64,000 nucleotides of DNA from Bifidobacterium sp. ESL0784 (GTDB taxonomy: Bacteria; Actinomycetota; Actinomycetes; Actinomycetales; Bifidobacteriaceae): assembly GCF_029433295.1 (NCBI RefSeq), contig NZ_JAQTHV010000001.1, positions 620,001-684,000 of the forward strand, written 5' to 3'. Shown here in pieces: positions 56,412 to 63,691 of this stretch; within the stretch, counting starts at the first letter, position 1, and every line of letters begins with the position of its first letter. A model generated the notes under the pieces. The model did no database searches and had not been told where the DNA came from. It worked only from the letters and a program-made list of their open reading frames with translations. Both the position numbers and the translations under genes were made by a program.

Positions 56412-57764
56412 ATGGCAACGCAACAAAAGCAACCAGCAAAACGACGAACGGAAGATGCGGAGGCCGAAATACCCAAGGAAAAGCAGGTCAGTGAAGCCTA
56501 CGCGCTGAAATGGCATGGCCAGGACGTGCGTTGGATGCTGAGCCTGTTCGGCACGGCCATCGGTGCCGGCGTACTGTTCCTGCCCATCGACGTAGGTGGG
56601 GTCGGCACGCTCGGTCTGCTGCTGACGATTGTCATCGCATTCCCGCTGGCCTATTTCGCTCATCGGGCGATGTGCCGGTTCGTGCTTTCCGCCAAGAACC
56701 CGGGCGATGACATCACCGACGTGGTCGAGCAGCATTTCGGTTTCGGTTTCGGCATGGTCTTTACGCTGATCTATTTCGCGCAGATCTTCGTGCTGCTGAT
56801 GGTCTATTCCATTTCCATCACCAACACCGCCGAAAGCTTCATCGTCAATCAGCTGCACATGCCGGCGCCGCCGCGTGGGGTGCTTTCCCTGATTCTGATC
56901 GCCATCCTCATCGTCATCGTCACCTGCGGCACCACCATCGTCACCCGGGTAATGAGCTGGATGACGTGGCCCGTCATCGCGGTGCTGGTGCTGTTCGCGC
57001 TCTACCTTATCCCGCGCTGGAACCCCTCCATGCTCACCAGCTATCCGCAGAACGCGGCCGGCGGTCTCGACCTTGGCAAGCTGGTCTTGAACCTGTGGCT
57101 GCTCATTCCGGTGATCGTGCTCACCTTCGACCATTCCGCCATCGTCTCCTCCTTCTCCGTGAACGTCCGCTTGGAATACAGCGCGAAATACGCGGAACGC
57201 AAGGCCATCAAGATTTTGAAGGCGGGGGAGCCCATGATGGTCGCCGTCGTCCTGTTCTTCGTCATTTCCAGCGATCTGGCGCTCGACCCGGCGAGCCTGG
57301 CCAAGGCCAAGGTGCAGAACGTTTCCATCCTGAGCTATCTGGCCAATATCCTCAACAGTCCAGTCATCTCCTGGGTGGCGGCGCTGACCTCCTTCTTCTG
57401 CATTTTCAAGGCGTTCCTCGGCCATTATCTTGGCGTCGAAGAGGGGCTTGGCGGCATAATCCGCAAGGTGGCGCTGACACGGAATCGCGTCATCAAGCGC
57501 GGCCCGCTGCGTGTGGCGGTCAATGCCATCATGTTCTTCGCCTGCTGGTTCATCGCCTGGGCCAACCCTTCCGTGATCGGCATGCTAGAGACGATGGCCG
57601 GCCCGCTGATCGCCTTCGTGCTGATGCTCCTGCCGATGTATGCCATCCACAAGGTGCCGGTCTTGCAGAAGTACAAGGGCAAGGCCAGCAACGTGTTCAT
57701 TTTCGTGGTCGGTCTCATTGCCGTCACCGCGATCTTCTACAACATCGTGGAACTGTTCTTGTGA
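56412..57764 (+). CDS. HAAAP-family amino acid transporter 2 (probably serine)
   Basis: 450 residues, close paralog of transporter 1, from tandem duplication that also copied the leader. Same first helix (WHGQDVRWMLSLFGTAIGAG) and HYLGVEEGLGG motif; the N-terminal charged tail is unrelated in detail. About 11 helices. SD AGAAAGTGGTACCTC. Between it and serS are 176 nt. Confidence 0.88.
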   Translation: MATQQKQPAKRRTEDAEAEIPKEKQVSEAYALKWHGQDVRWMLSLFGTAIGAGVLFLPIDVGGVGTLGLLLTIVIAFPLAYFAHRAMCRFVLSAKNPGDDITDVVEQHFGFGFGMVFTLIYFAQIFVLLMVYSISITNTAESFIVNQLHMPAPPRGVLSLILIAILIVIVTCGTTIVTRVMSWMTWPVIAVLVLFALYLIPRWNPSMLTSYPQNAAGGLDLGKLVLNLWLLIPVIVLTFDHSAIVSSFSVNVRLEYSAKYAERKAIKILKAGEPMMVAVVLFFVISSDLALDPASLAKAKVQNVSILSYLANILNSPVISWVAALTSFFCIFKAFLGHYLGVEEGLGGIIRKVALTRNRVIKRGPLRVAVNAIMFFACWFIAWANPSVIGMLETMAGPLIAFVLMLLPMYAIHKVPVLQKYKGKASNVFIFVVGLIAVTAIFYNIVELFL

Positions 57765-57878
57765 CGGATAACAACAGTGCTGTGATTACAAAATATATTG
57801 CAATAATACATTGCAATAAATGGTAAATACGGATAATGGGTATTCATATTTATCTATGTCAATAAATCAGAAACGGAG

Positions 57879-57919
57879 GGTCCAAGGGCGGGTTTGCAGC
57901 CCGACCATAGGTGTCCCTT
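57879..57919 (+). promoter_or_regulatory. Possible alternative hairpins in the serS leader
   Basis: GGTC/GACC plus GGGC/GCCC can form one stem (57879-57906). AAGGG (57884-57888) can instead pair with CCCTT (57915-57919). The two exclude each other. Function unknown; no T-box sequence is seen. Confidence 0.35.
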
Positions 57920-57940
57920 TGAGAAAGTAGGCTTGAAGTC

Positions 57941-59227
57941 ATGCTAGATATCCAATTTATTCGTGAACATCCCGACGTCGTGCGTGAATCCCAACGCAAG
58001 CGTGGGGAATCCGTCGAGCTTGTCGACGAGGTTTTGAAGCAGGACGAGACCCGCCGCGCCGCCCTCAAATCGTACGAGGAGGCGCGTGCCAGCCAGAAGG
58101 CGATGGGCAAGAAGGTCGCCACCGCCGCCCCGGACGAGAAGGCCGCGCTGATTGCACAGACCAAGGATTTGGCCAACAAAGTCTCCGAATACAAGAAGAC
58201 TTCGGACGACGCCGCCGAGGCCTATACCAAGGCCATGTGGCAGTTCTCCAACATCGTCGAGCCCGAGGCTCCCGAAGGGGGCGAGGATGATTACGTGGTG
58301 GTCAAGAAGGTCGGTACTCCGCGTGATTTCAAGGCCGAAGGCTTCGAACCCAAGGACCACCTGACGCTGGGTGTCGGCGTGGCCGGCATCGATATGCGCC
58401 GCGGCGTGAAGGTCTCAGGATCGCGCTTCTACTTCCTGCGCGGCGCCGTCGCCCGCATGCAGATCGCCATGCTCACCATGGCCGTCGATCAGGCCGAGGA
58501 GAACGGCTTCACGCTCGCCATCACGCCTACGCTGGTGCGCCCCGAAGTCATGGCCGGAACCGGTTTTTTGAACTCGCATGCGGACGAGATCTATCGCCTG
58601 CGTGAACCTGACGATCAGTATCTGGTCGGCACCTCCGAGGTGGCGCTCGCGGGCATGCACGAAAACGAGATTCTTGATCTTTCCAACGGTCCCCTGAAGT
58701 ACACGGGCTGGTCGAGTTGTTACCGCCGCGAGGCCGGTGCCGCGGGCAAGGATACCTCCGGCATCATCCGCGTCCATCAGTTCGATAAGGTGGAGATGTT
58801 CGTCTACTGCAAACAGGAGGACTCCCGCGAGATGCACAAGCAGCTGCTCGGCATGGAAGAGCAGATGCTGGCCAAGGTCGAAGTGCCTTACCGCACCATC
58901 GACACCGCCGCCGGCGATCTCGGTTCTTCCGCTGCACGCAAATTCGACAACGAGGCTTGGGTGCCGACGCAGGGTCGCTATCGCGAGCTCACGTCCACCT
59001 CGAACTGCACCGAGTATCAGGCTCGCCGCTTGAACATTCGTGAGCGTACGGAAGACGGATCCACCCGCGCAGTTTCCACCTTGAACGGCACTCTGGCCAC
59101 TACGCGCTGGCTCGTCGCCATCCTCGAGAACCATCAGCAGAAGGACGGTTCTATCGAGATTCCGAAGGCCATGCGTCCCTACATGGGCGGCCGCGAGGTC
59201 ATCGAGCCCACCAAGTGGGAGGCCTGA
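57941..59227 (+). CDS. serS: Seryl-tRNA synthetase
   Basis: 428 residues, class II. N-terminal coiled-coil arm (about 28-105) that grips the long variable arm of tRNA-Ser. Catalytic domain with motif 2 SSCYRREAGAAGKDTSGIIR, serine-site VGTSEVALAGMHENE, and motif 3 SNCTEYQARRLNIR...NGTLATTRWLVAILENHQ. Charges tRNA-Ser. Sits between the transporters and tRNA-Ser(TGA). Confidence 0.97.
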   Translation: MLDIQFIREHPDVVRESQRKRGESVELVDEVLKQDETRRAALKSYEEARASQKAMGKKVATAAPDEKAALIAQTKDLANKVSEYKKTSDDAAEAYTKAMWQFSNIVEPEAPEGGEDDYVVVKKVGTPRDFKAEGFEPKDHLTLGVGVAGIDMRRGVKVSGSRFYFLRGAVARMQIAMLTMAVDQAEENGFTLAITPTLVRPEVMAGTGFLNSHADEIYRLREPDDQYLVGTSEVALAGMHENEILDLSNGPLKYTGWSSCYRREAGAAGKDTSGIIRVHQFDKVEMFVYCKQEDSREMHKQLLGMEEQMLAKVEVPYRTIDTAAGDLGSSAARKFDNEAWVPTQGRYRELTSTSNCTEYQARRLNIRERTEDGSTRAVSTLNGTLATTRWLVAILENHQQKDGSIEIPKAMRPYMGGREVIEPTKWEA

Positions 59228-59286
59228 GGCTTTAGCCCCAGTCTTTCGTCATCCGAAAGCGCTATAAATAAGTCGTTGACAATCAT

Positions 59287-59430
59287 TGGGCGGTTTATTT
59301 ATGGCGCTTTTCTGTGGTTTCGCCATTTTTGGGCCGCTGGAACTTTGTGAGTGGCCTGTTTGTGGTGTGTCCCTGTGTTTTCGCCGTTTTTGAGCCACTT
59401 GGATGTTAGCAGTGGCTTGTTTATGGCGCA
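59287..59430. repeat. Tandem imperfect repeats between serS and tRNA-Ser
   Basis: Two units of about 54 nt (from about 59312 and about 59373), each containing TTTCGCC.TTTTTG.GCC and a stem such as GCCACT...AGTGGC. The ends (G.GG.TTGTTTATGGCGC) also match 59287-59307, so a third partial unit exists. No gene in 59228-59530. Confidence 0.55.
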
Positions 59431-59530
59431 AATGCTCGATGATCGCCGGAAGGGTGCGCGTCTGCTGTCTGCGGGCGGTTGCTATAATCTTTTTCGTTGC
59501 GTTTGCGGTGTAAGCCGTTGATCGCAACAT

Positions 59531-59615
59531 GGACAGGTGTCTGAGCGGCCGAAAGAGACGGTCTTGAAAACCGTTGAGGAGCAATCCTCCGCGAGTTCGA
59601 ATCTCGCCCTGTCCG
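59531..59615 (+). tRNA. tRNA-Ser(TGA)
   Basis: 85-nt class II tRNA. Acceptor GGACAGG/CCTGTCC, anticodon TGA in GTCTTGAAAAC, variable arm TTGAGGAGCAATCCTCC, T-loop GTTCGAAT. Reads UCA and, by wobble, UCG. CCA not encoded. Confidence 0.95.
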
Positions 59616-59620
59616 CTGTC

Positions 59621-59660
59621 AAAGGGTTTCAGGTTTCGACCTGAAACCCTTTTTGTTTTG
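59621..59660 (+). terminator. Terminator of tRNA-Ser(TGA)
   Basis: 14-bp stem AAAGGGTTTCAGGT/ACCTGAAACCCTTT with loop TTCG, then TTGTTTTG. The 59661-59899 stretch is AT-rich near its end and likely holds the toxin-locus promoter; no gene is supported. Confidence 0.9.
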
Positions 59661-59899
59661 AGAATTATTGGCAATGACTCCGATATCTCGACATTTAACC
59701 CATGCTTAATTTTCGCACTTCTGCCGTCTGTAACCCTCAACGCTGAATGGGATGTCTGAAGATGTGCAGAGGATGTGCAGTTCGACTGATTTTTGTGAGT
59801 GAGCGGTGCAAAAAAGAGTTAATCGAAAATATTGCTAATAATTATTATACGATAGTCTGATATAACTTTTGTTTCTGTTTATGGATCGGAAGATATGGT

Positions 59900-60172
59900 A
59901 TGGCCAAAGGGGAAATCAAATCGAGCGCTGTGGCAGCTCAAGAGGCAATCGGCGAACTGACGGGTCTTGATGCGTCGGGTTTTGCGAACCAGTCGGTGAC
60001 CATGGGGTCGGCCACGGTCGCGTCTATGAAGGCTGGGGCGAGTCTGTGCAACGCGTTGATGGGTGACGTTTCTGATGTAGTCTCTTGCGTTCTGTCTCAG
60101 GCCAACAAGTTCCCGCAGATTGCGCATGTCATCGAGGAACGAGACGAAGCCGCCGCGCAGCGATGGAAGTGA
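59900..60172 (+). CDS. Small helical LXG-partner protein (TIGR04197-like type VII secretion protein)
   Basis: 90 residues, helix-turn-helix like WXG100/LXG-associated proteins: IKSSAVAAQEAIGELTG, a second helix SMKAGASLCNALMGDVSDVV, and the C-terminal helix IAHVIEERDEAAAQRW. Such proteins bind the LXG domain and target the toxin to the type VII secretion system. First gene of the toxin operon; 11 nt before the next gene. The secretion machinery is not in the window. Confidence 0.75.
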   Translation: MAKGEIKSSAVAAQEAIGELTGLDASGFANQSVTMGSATVASMKAGASLCNALMGDVSDVVSCVLSQANKFPQIAHVIEERDEAAAQRWK

Positions 60173-60183
60173 GGTAAAGCGTT

Positions 60184-60576
60184 ATGGGATACTATTCGGG
60201 GAATTCTGTTGTTCATTCGAAACCTTCCGATGATGAGGAAGAAGATTTGAAACGGGCTGAACGCATTCGTCAGATCACTTCCGAACAGGAGGATTTGGAA
60301 AGTCTGCGCTGGCGTGAGAACGCTCGCGATGAGCAGTTCGTCGAGGAGTTCTCGACGCTTGCGGGGCGAACGCGGCAGCTCTACGAAGATGCCGGTGTTA
60401 CTCTTTCGCAACGCAAGCAGGAACAATTGGCCGTCATAGAGGACGTGGAGCGCAACGTGCGTGAGTCGGCGGAACAGCATAGCGATGAAGTCAACAGATA
60501 CTGTTTGGACACTTCGATGCGCCTGGAGGAAGAGGCCGACGAACTCAAGAAGAAAAGAAGGGATTCTCGATGGTAG
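60184..60576 (+). CDS. Coiled-coil LXG-partner protein (DUF3958-like)
   Basis: 130 residues, almost all charged helix. Glu/Arg-rich from residue 17 (DDEEEDLKRAERIRQITSEQ) to the end (EEEADELKKKRRDSRW). The size, charge and place between the small partner and the LXG gene match the second helical chaperone of LXG effectors. Overlaps the LXG start by 7 nt (ATGGTAG). Confidence 0.65.
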   Translation: MGYYSGNSVVHSKPSDDEEEDLKRAERIRQITSEQEDLESLRWRENARDEQFVEEFSTLAGRTRQLYEDAGVTLSQRKQEQLAVIEDVERNVRESAEQHSDEVNRYCLDTSMRLEEEADELKKKRRDSRW

Positions 60577-61979
60577 TCTATGATTCCGGTGATTCGGACG
60601 CTCTGATGAATGCCTTGCAAGCCGACCTGAAAGGTGCCAGCGAGGTGTTCGGGCGGCTTTTAAAAGGCAGTGGTCATCTTGTGGACACTGTGAACTCGGG
60701 AACGCTGAAGGGGGCGGCGTACACGGCCGGCAGGGGAATGTTCGTCGCCTATATCGACCCAATGGTGCAGAAGCTCCACGAGGCCGTCGAAGACATACAG
60801 AACGATCTGAACGCATACCGAGCCTCTGACGGCGAGATACGCGCGGTCGACACCCACATCGACGGCGACTTGGTCCAGAAACAGCTCGACAACACAAACC
60901 ATATGATCGATGTCGTGCAGCAAAAGATTAAGACGGATCAGGACAAGCTCAATTCGATGGGAACCGCCGGCTCTTCAGCGCAGGATGCAAAGGCTTTGGG
61001 GACGGACTACGGAAAGCTGCAGAAGCAACTTCACAATTTGCAGAAACTTAAAACCGAATATGATGAGGAATTGGCTGCGCTTCGGGCTTTCGCTGACGAT
61101 ACGGCTCCATTGTTCAAGGACAGCTTGCAGGCGTTCAAGGACGCGATGCGGGGCGTGAAGGCTATCAACAGTACACGCGCCAACGCCGACGGGTCAATCA
61201 TATTCCCGCCCGGTGCAGATATGAGTTGGCTAGACACCTTGCGGGGCGACAAACTGAAATCCGGTCTGGATCCGAATACTCTTCCTGTTTCCTACAGGGT
61301 CAAGGTCACGGAGATTCAGGATGATCCGAATCTCAAGCCCGAAGACGAGGCCCAAAAAATTGAGCAGGTCTACGAAGACTGGCTACATTCTTTGGCTCCT
61401 GGCGCTTTCGATGAATATGCCAAGGCCAGGAAAGCATATGATGAGGCAAAAGAAAAATACGAAAAATTGCATCCCGGCAAAAAATATCATCTCGTAGCCG
61501 ATGATCCTGAGATTATTGCAGCTGACGAGAAGCTTTCCAAAGTACTGCATAATACGCATGTCAACATTCGTGTTGCTGCACAGGGCCTCGGCGATGATGT
61601 CGCTAGGATTTCGTCCAAAAACGATTTAATGGAGTTTTACAACATGGTGCAAACGGATCATCCATTGGATTTGAAAAGTCATCCTTATGGGAAGGACAAT
61701 TACTCTATTTGGTCGAGAGGATGGGATGGCAATCCGCCGGATGAGAAGAACAACGGTTATCCGTCTTCGGACTTTCTCGGCAACTATCTTTATGGCTATT
61801 ACGGCAGTAGCGTCGGCTTCGATTCAGGAACGTTGCATACCGGTGCAGGTGGAGCACAGATACTGTCCGATTTAGGTAGGTTCCAGCTCAATTTCCATGG
61901 TGATAACCAAGGAGATTCCGATGATATTGACAAAGGAATCAAAGACTATGACGAAACACATGATAAGAAACACCGTTAA
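60570..61979 (+). CDS. LXG-type polymorphic toxin, probable type-44 C-terminal domain
   Basis: 469 residues. N-terminal LXG-like helical domain (about 1-190: LMNALQADLKGASEVFGRLL; VQKLHEAVEDIQNDLNAYRA). Middle segment about 190-350, helical with Lys/Glu repeats. C-terminal domain about 350-469: SSDFLGNYLYGYYGSSVGF, LHTGAGGAQILSDLGRFQL and the GDSDDIDKGIKDYDE end, similar to polymorphic toxin type 44, a predicted RNase. Exported by type VII secretion in relatives. Its last 32 nt overlap the first immunity gene. Confidence 0.72.
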   Translation: MVVYDSGDSDALMNALQADLKGASEVFGRLLKGSGHLVDTVNSGTLKGAAYTAGRGMFVAYIDPMVQKLHEAVEDIQNDLNAYRASDGEIRAVDTHIDGDLVQKQLDNTNHMIDVVQQKIKTDQDKLNSMGTAGSSAQDAKALGTDYGKLQKQLHNLQKLKTEYDEELAALRAFADDTAPLFKDSLQAFKDAMRGVKAINSTRANADGSIIFPPGADMSWLDTLRGDKLKSGLDPNTLPVSYRVKVTEIQDDPNLKPEDEAQKIEQVYEDWLHSLAPGAFDEYAKARKAYDEAKEKYEKLHPGKKYHLVADDPEIIAADEKLSKVLHNTHVNIRVAAQGLGDDVARISSKNDLMEFYNMVQTDHPLDLKSHPYGKDNYSIWSRGWDGNPPDEKNNGYPSSDFLGNYLYGYYGSSVGFDSGTLHTGAGGAQILSDLGRFQLNFHGDNQGDSDDIDKGIKDYDETHDKKHR

Positions 61980-62358
61980 ACGTCACAAGGTGGCAACCTC
62001 GATTATTGCCGTGCTTCTGGTTCCCGTTTTGCTGCTTGTGTTCTGGTTTTCTTTTGCGGCTATCAAGTACTATACGTTCGACGCCATTTATTATCCGTAT
62101 CAGGAGAAGCAGTTCAATGTGAAAAACCGCATTGAGCTGATTGAAGGTGTCTCGCTCTATGTGAGCAGTGACAGCCCTGATGTAACAGTGAAGGTTCAGA
62201 GCGATGACGGCGTTAGCTACGGGTCTTTCCGCGGCGTGAAGAGGAATTGGAAGACAGTGGTCGGTGAGCACTACACAATCGTTGTCAAGAACAATACCGA
62301 CCGTTGGATTACTGCACATATCGATTACTCGGATGATACCTGTTCGCCGATTTGCTAG
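61948..62358 (+). CDS. Putative immunity protein 1, membrane-anchored
   Basis: 136 residues. Basic N terminus (MIRNTVKRHK), one transmembrane helix (about 15-37), then a beta-rich outer domain with YYPYQEK, SSDSPDVTVKV and KNNTDRWITAHIDYSDDTC. Start 61948 has AAAGGA 10 nt upstream, the same place as in copies 2 and 4; 61921, with a stronger AAGGAG, is an alternative. Both lie inside the toxin gene. Founding copy of a paralog array. Immunity role is inferred from position. Confidence 0.65.
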   Translation: MTKHMIRNTVKRHKVATSIIAVLLVPVLLLVFWFSFAAIKYYTFDAIYYPYQEKQFNVKNRIELIEGVSLYVSSDSPDVTVKVQSDDGVSYGSFRGVKRNWKTVVGEHYTIVVKNNTDRWITAHIDYSDDTCSPIC

Positions 62359-62368
62359 TAGGCTGCGC

Positions 62369-62434
62369 ATGTTAGACAATTCCATCGACTTGGATGCAAT
62401 GATAAAAGGAATAATGTTATATGGAGGGCAATAG
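62369..62434 (+). pseudogene. Orphan toxin tail 1
   Basis: Open frame MLDNSIDLDAMIKGIMLYGG ending TAG at 62432-62434. It matches the pattern of the real toxin end (DNQGDSDDIDKGIKDY), so it is probably a decayed 3' fragment of a former toxin module. Confidence 0.5.
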
Positions 62435-62452
62435 GAAAAGCCGAGAATTCGT

Positions 62453-62560
62453 ATGGCCGTTAAACAGCATATGCCGCTAGTTGTTGCCATTGGCATCCCA
62501 ACGGATTTGGTTTTCGTTTTGATTTCTCTTAGCGGGGATGGGTTATCTGTTGATGCATGA
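62453..62560 (+). pseudogene. Immunity gene remnant (copy 1b)
   Basis: 35 codons, MAVKQHMPLVVAIGIPTDLV, ending TGA. It aligns with the start and membrane helix of copy 3 (AVKRHKAAIVAIGIPLVLI). Everything after the helix is lost. Confidence 0.6.
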
Positions 62561-62592
62561 GGTGGCTATATGCGTCAGATGCTCCACGATAA

Positions 62593-62733
62593 AAAAGAGT
62601 TCATTTTACTGGAGACAAAGACAACATACGAAAAAATTGGGGAGTCAATCCTGGCGATCAGGACGCAATTCAGAAAGGAATCGATGCAAATGACCGGAAA
62701 TGGCGAGAAGGACAAAGTAGCGGACGTCATTAG
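62593..62733 (+). pseudogene. Orphan toxin tail 2
   Basis: Open frame of 46 codons ending at TAG 62731-62733. VNPGDQDAIQKGIDANDRKW matches the toxin C terminus and orphan tail 3. Its frame is kept open up to the stop inside the next immunity gene, the same overlap as in the intact toxin. Confidence 0.6.
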
Positions 62734-63109
62734 GCGGCATAAGGCTATTGTTGTCGCTGTCGGTGTGCTCTTGGCCTTCATTCTACTGATAACGCTTCCG
62801 ATACCGGTCATAAACCTGAAGTGGGATGTGATTGATCCGACCTACTGGCCGCATCAGGAGAAGACTGTGTCCAAGGTAGAGAATCGAGGTGACCCGGGTG
62901 ATGACGGAACATTGACGGCTGTATGTAATGACAGTGCGGATATAAGGATCGCGATTTACAACGACAAAGGCCGCCAAATCCGGTCTTTCAACAGTGTCGG
63001 ACATTTGCAGGTCGTTGTGCCTCCGGGGGCGACCTATACATTCGTTGCCAAGAACACTACTGGCAATTGGACTCATGCTAACGTGCATGAATGCGACACC
63101 TACAGCTGA
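62690..63109 (+). CDS. Putative immunity protein 2
   Basis: 139 residues, paralog of copies 1, 3 and 4. MTGNGEKDKVADVIRRHK, transmembrane helix (about 19-41), PTYWPHQEKTV, and KNTTGNWTHANVHECDTYS at the end. Start 62690 (or 62684) lies inside orphan tail 2, after AAAGGAATCGATGCAA, the same SD position as in copy 1. Intact. Confidence 0.65.
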   Translation: MTGNGEKDKVADVIRRHKAIVVAVGVLLAFILLITLPIPVINLKWDVIDPTYWPHQEKTVSKVENRGDPGDDGTLTAVCNDSADIRIAIYNDKGRQIRSFNSVGHLQVVVPPGATYTFVAKNTTGNWTHANVHECDTYS

Positions 63110-63146
63110 AGTATAAATCATAAGGATTGGGAGCTTAGTCAAAAGT

Positions 63147-63554
63147 ATGGAAAGGCGTGGGATGCGAACTGCTGTTAAACGGCATAAGGCGGCTATTGTG
63201 GCCATCGGTATTCCTCTCGTCCTGATCCTGTTGGTCGTGCTGCTGGTTCTTGGGGTGAATCTGAAGATGGAGGTTATCGATCCGACTTACTGGCCATATC
63301 AGGAGAAAACTGTGAATAGTGTTGATACTTCGTATAGTGAGGATGGAGTGCTGATGTGTCTGGCCAATGAAAGCCCTGATGTCACGGTCACTATCTACGA
63401 CGGCAGGGGACACAAGGTCGACTCTTCCATTGGTGGGCCCGGATTTGAATGGCATCTTAGCGTTCCCGGCAAGACGAAGTACACGTTCAAGGCGAGGAAT
63501 ACTACTGGTCATTGGGCCCATTCCAATGTGCATGAGTGCGAGCCCTATAGTTGA
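63147..63554 (+). CDS. Putative immunity protein 3
   Basis: 135 residues. MERRGMRTAVKRHKAAIV, transmembrane helix (about 14-36), PTYWPYQEKTVNSV, and RNTTGHWAHSNVHECEPYS. SD AAGGATTGGGAG upstream. No toxin tail is visible in the 37-nt gap after copy 2. Confidence 0.65.
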   Translation: MERRGMRTAVKRHKAAIVAIGIPLVLILLVVLLVLGVNLKMEVIDPTYWPYQEKTVNSVDTSYSEDGVLMCLANESPDVTVTIYDGRGHKVDSSIGGPGFEWHLSVPGKTKYTFKARNTTGHWAHSNVHECEPYS

Positions 63555-63583
63555 CGTGCGGTTTTGGAGGAGGCGAATACGTC

Positions 63584-63691
63584 ATGCTGCAGAATCGGGA
63601 AGTCAACCCTGGCGATCAGGACGCAATTCAGAAAGAAATCGATGCAAATGACCGGAAATGGCAAGAAGAGCAAAGCGGCGGACGCCATTAG
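63584..63691 (+). pseudogene. Orphan toxin tail 3
   Basis: Open frame of 35 codons: NREVNPGDQDAIQKEIDAND, then RKWQEEQSGGRH and TAG. Nearly the same as orphan tail 2 at both DNA and protein level. Confidence 0.6.

Noticed and set aside
57765..57940. T-box riboswitch before serS
   Set aside because: No AGGGTGGNACCGCG-like sequence or specifier loop could be found.
59661..59899. Phage attachment site at the tRNA-Ser(TGA) 3' end
   Set aside because: The toxin locus follows the tRNA, but no integrase gene and no repeat of the tRNA 3' end were found within the window.
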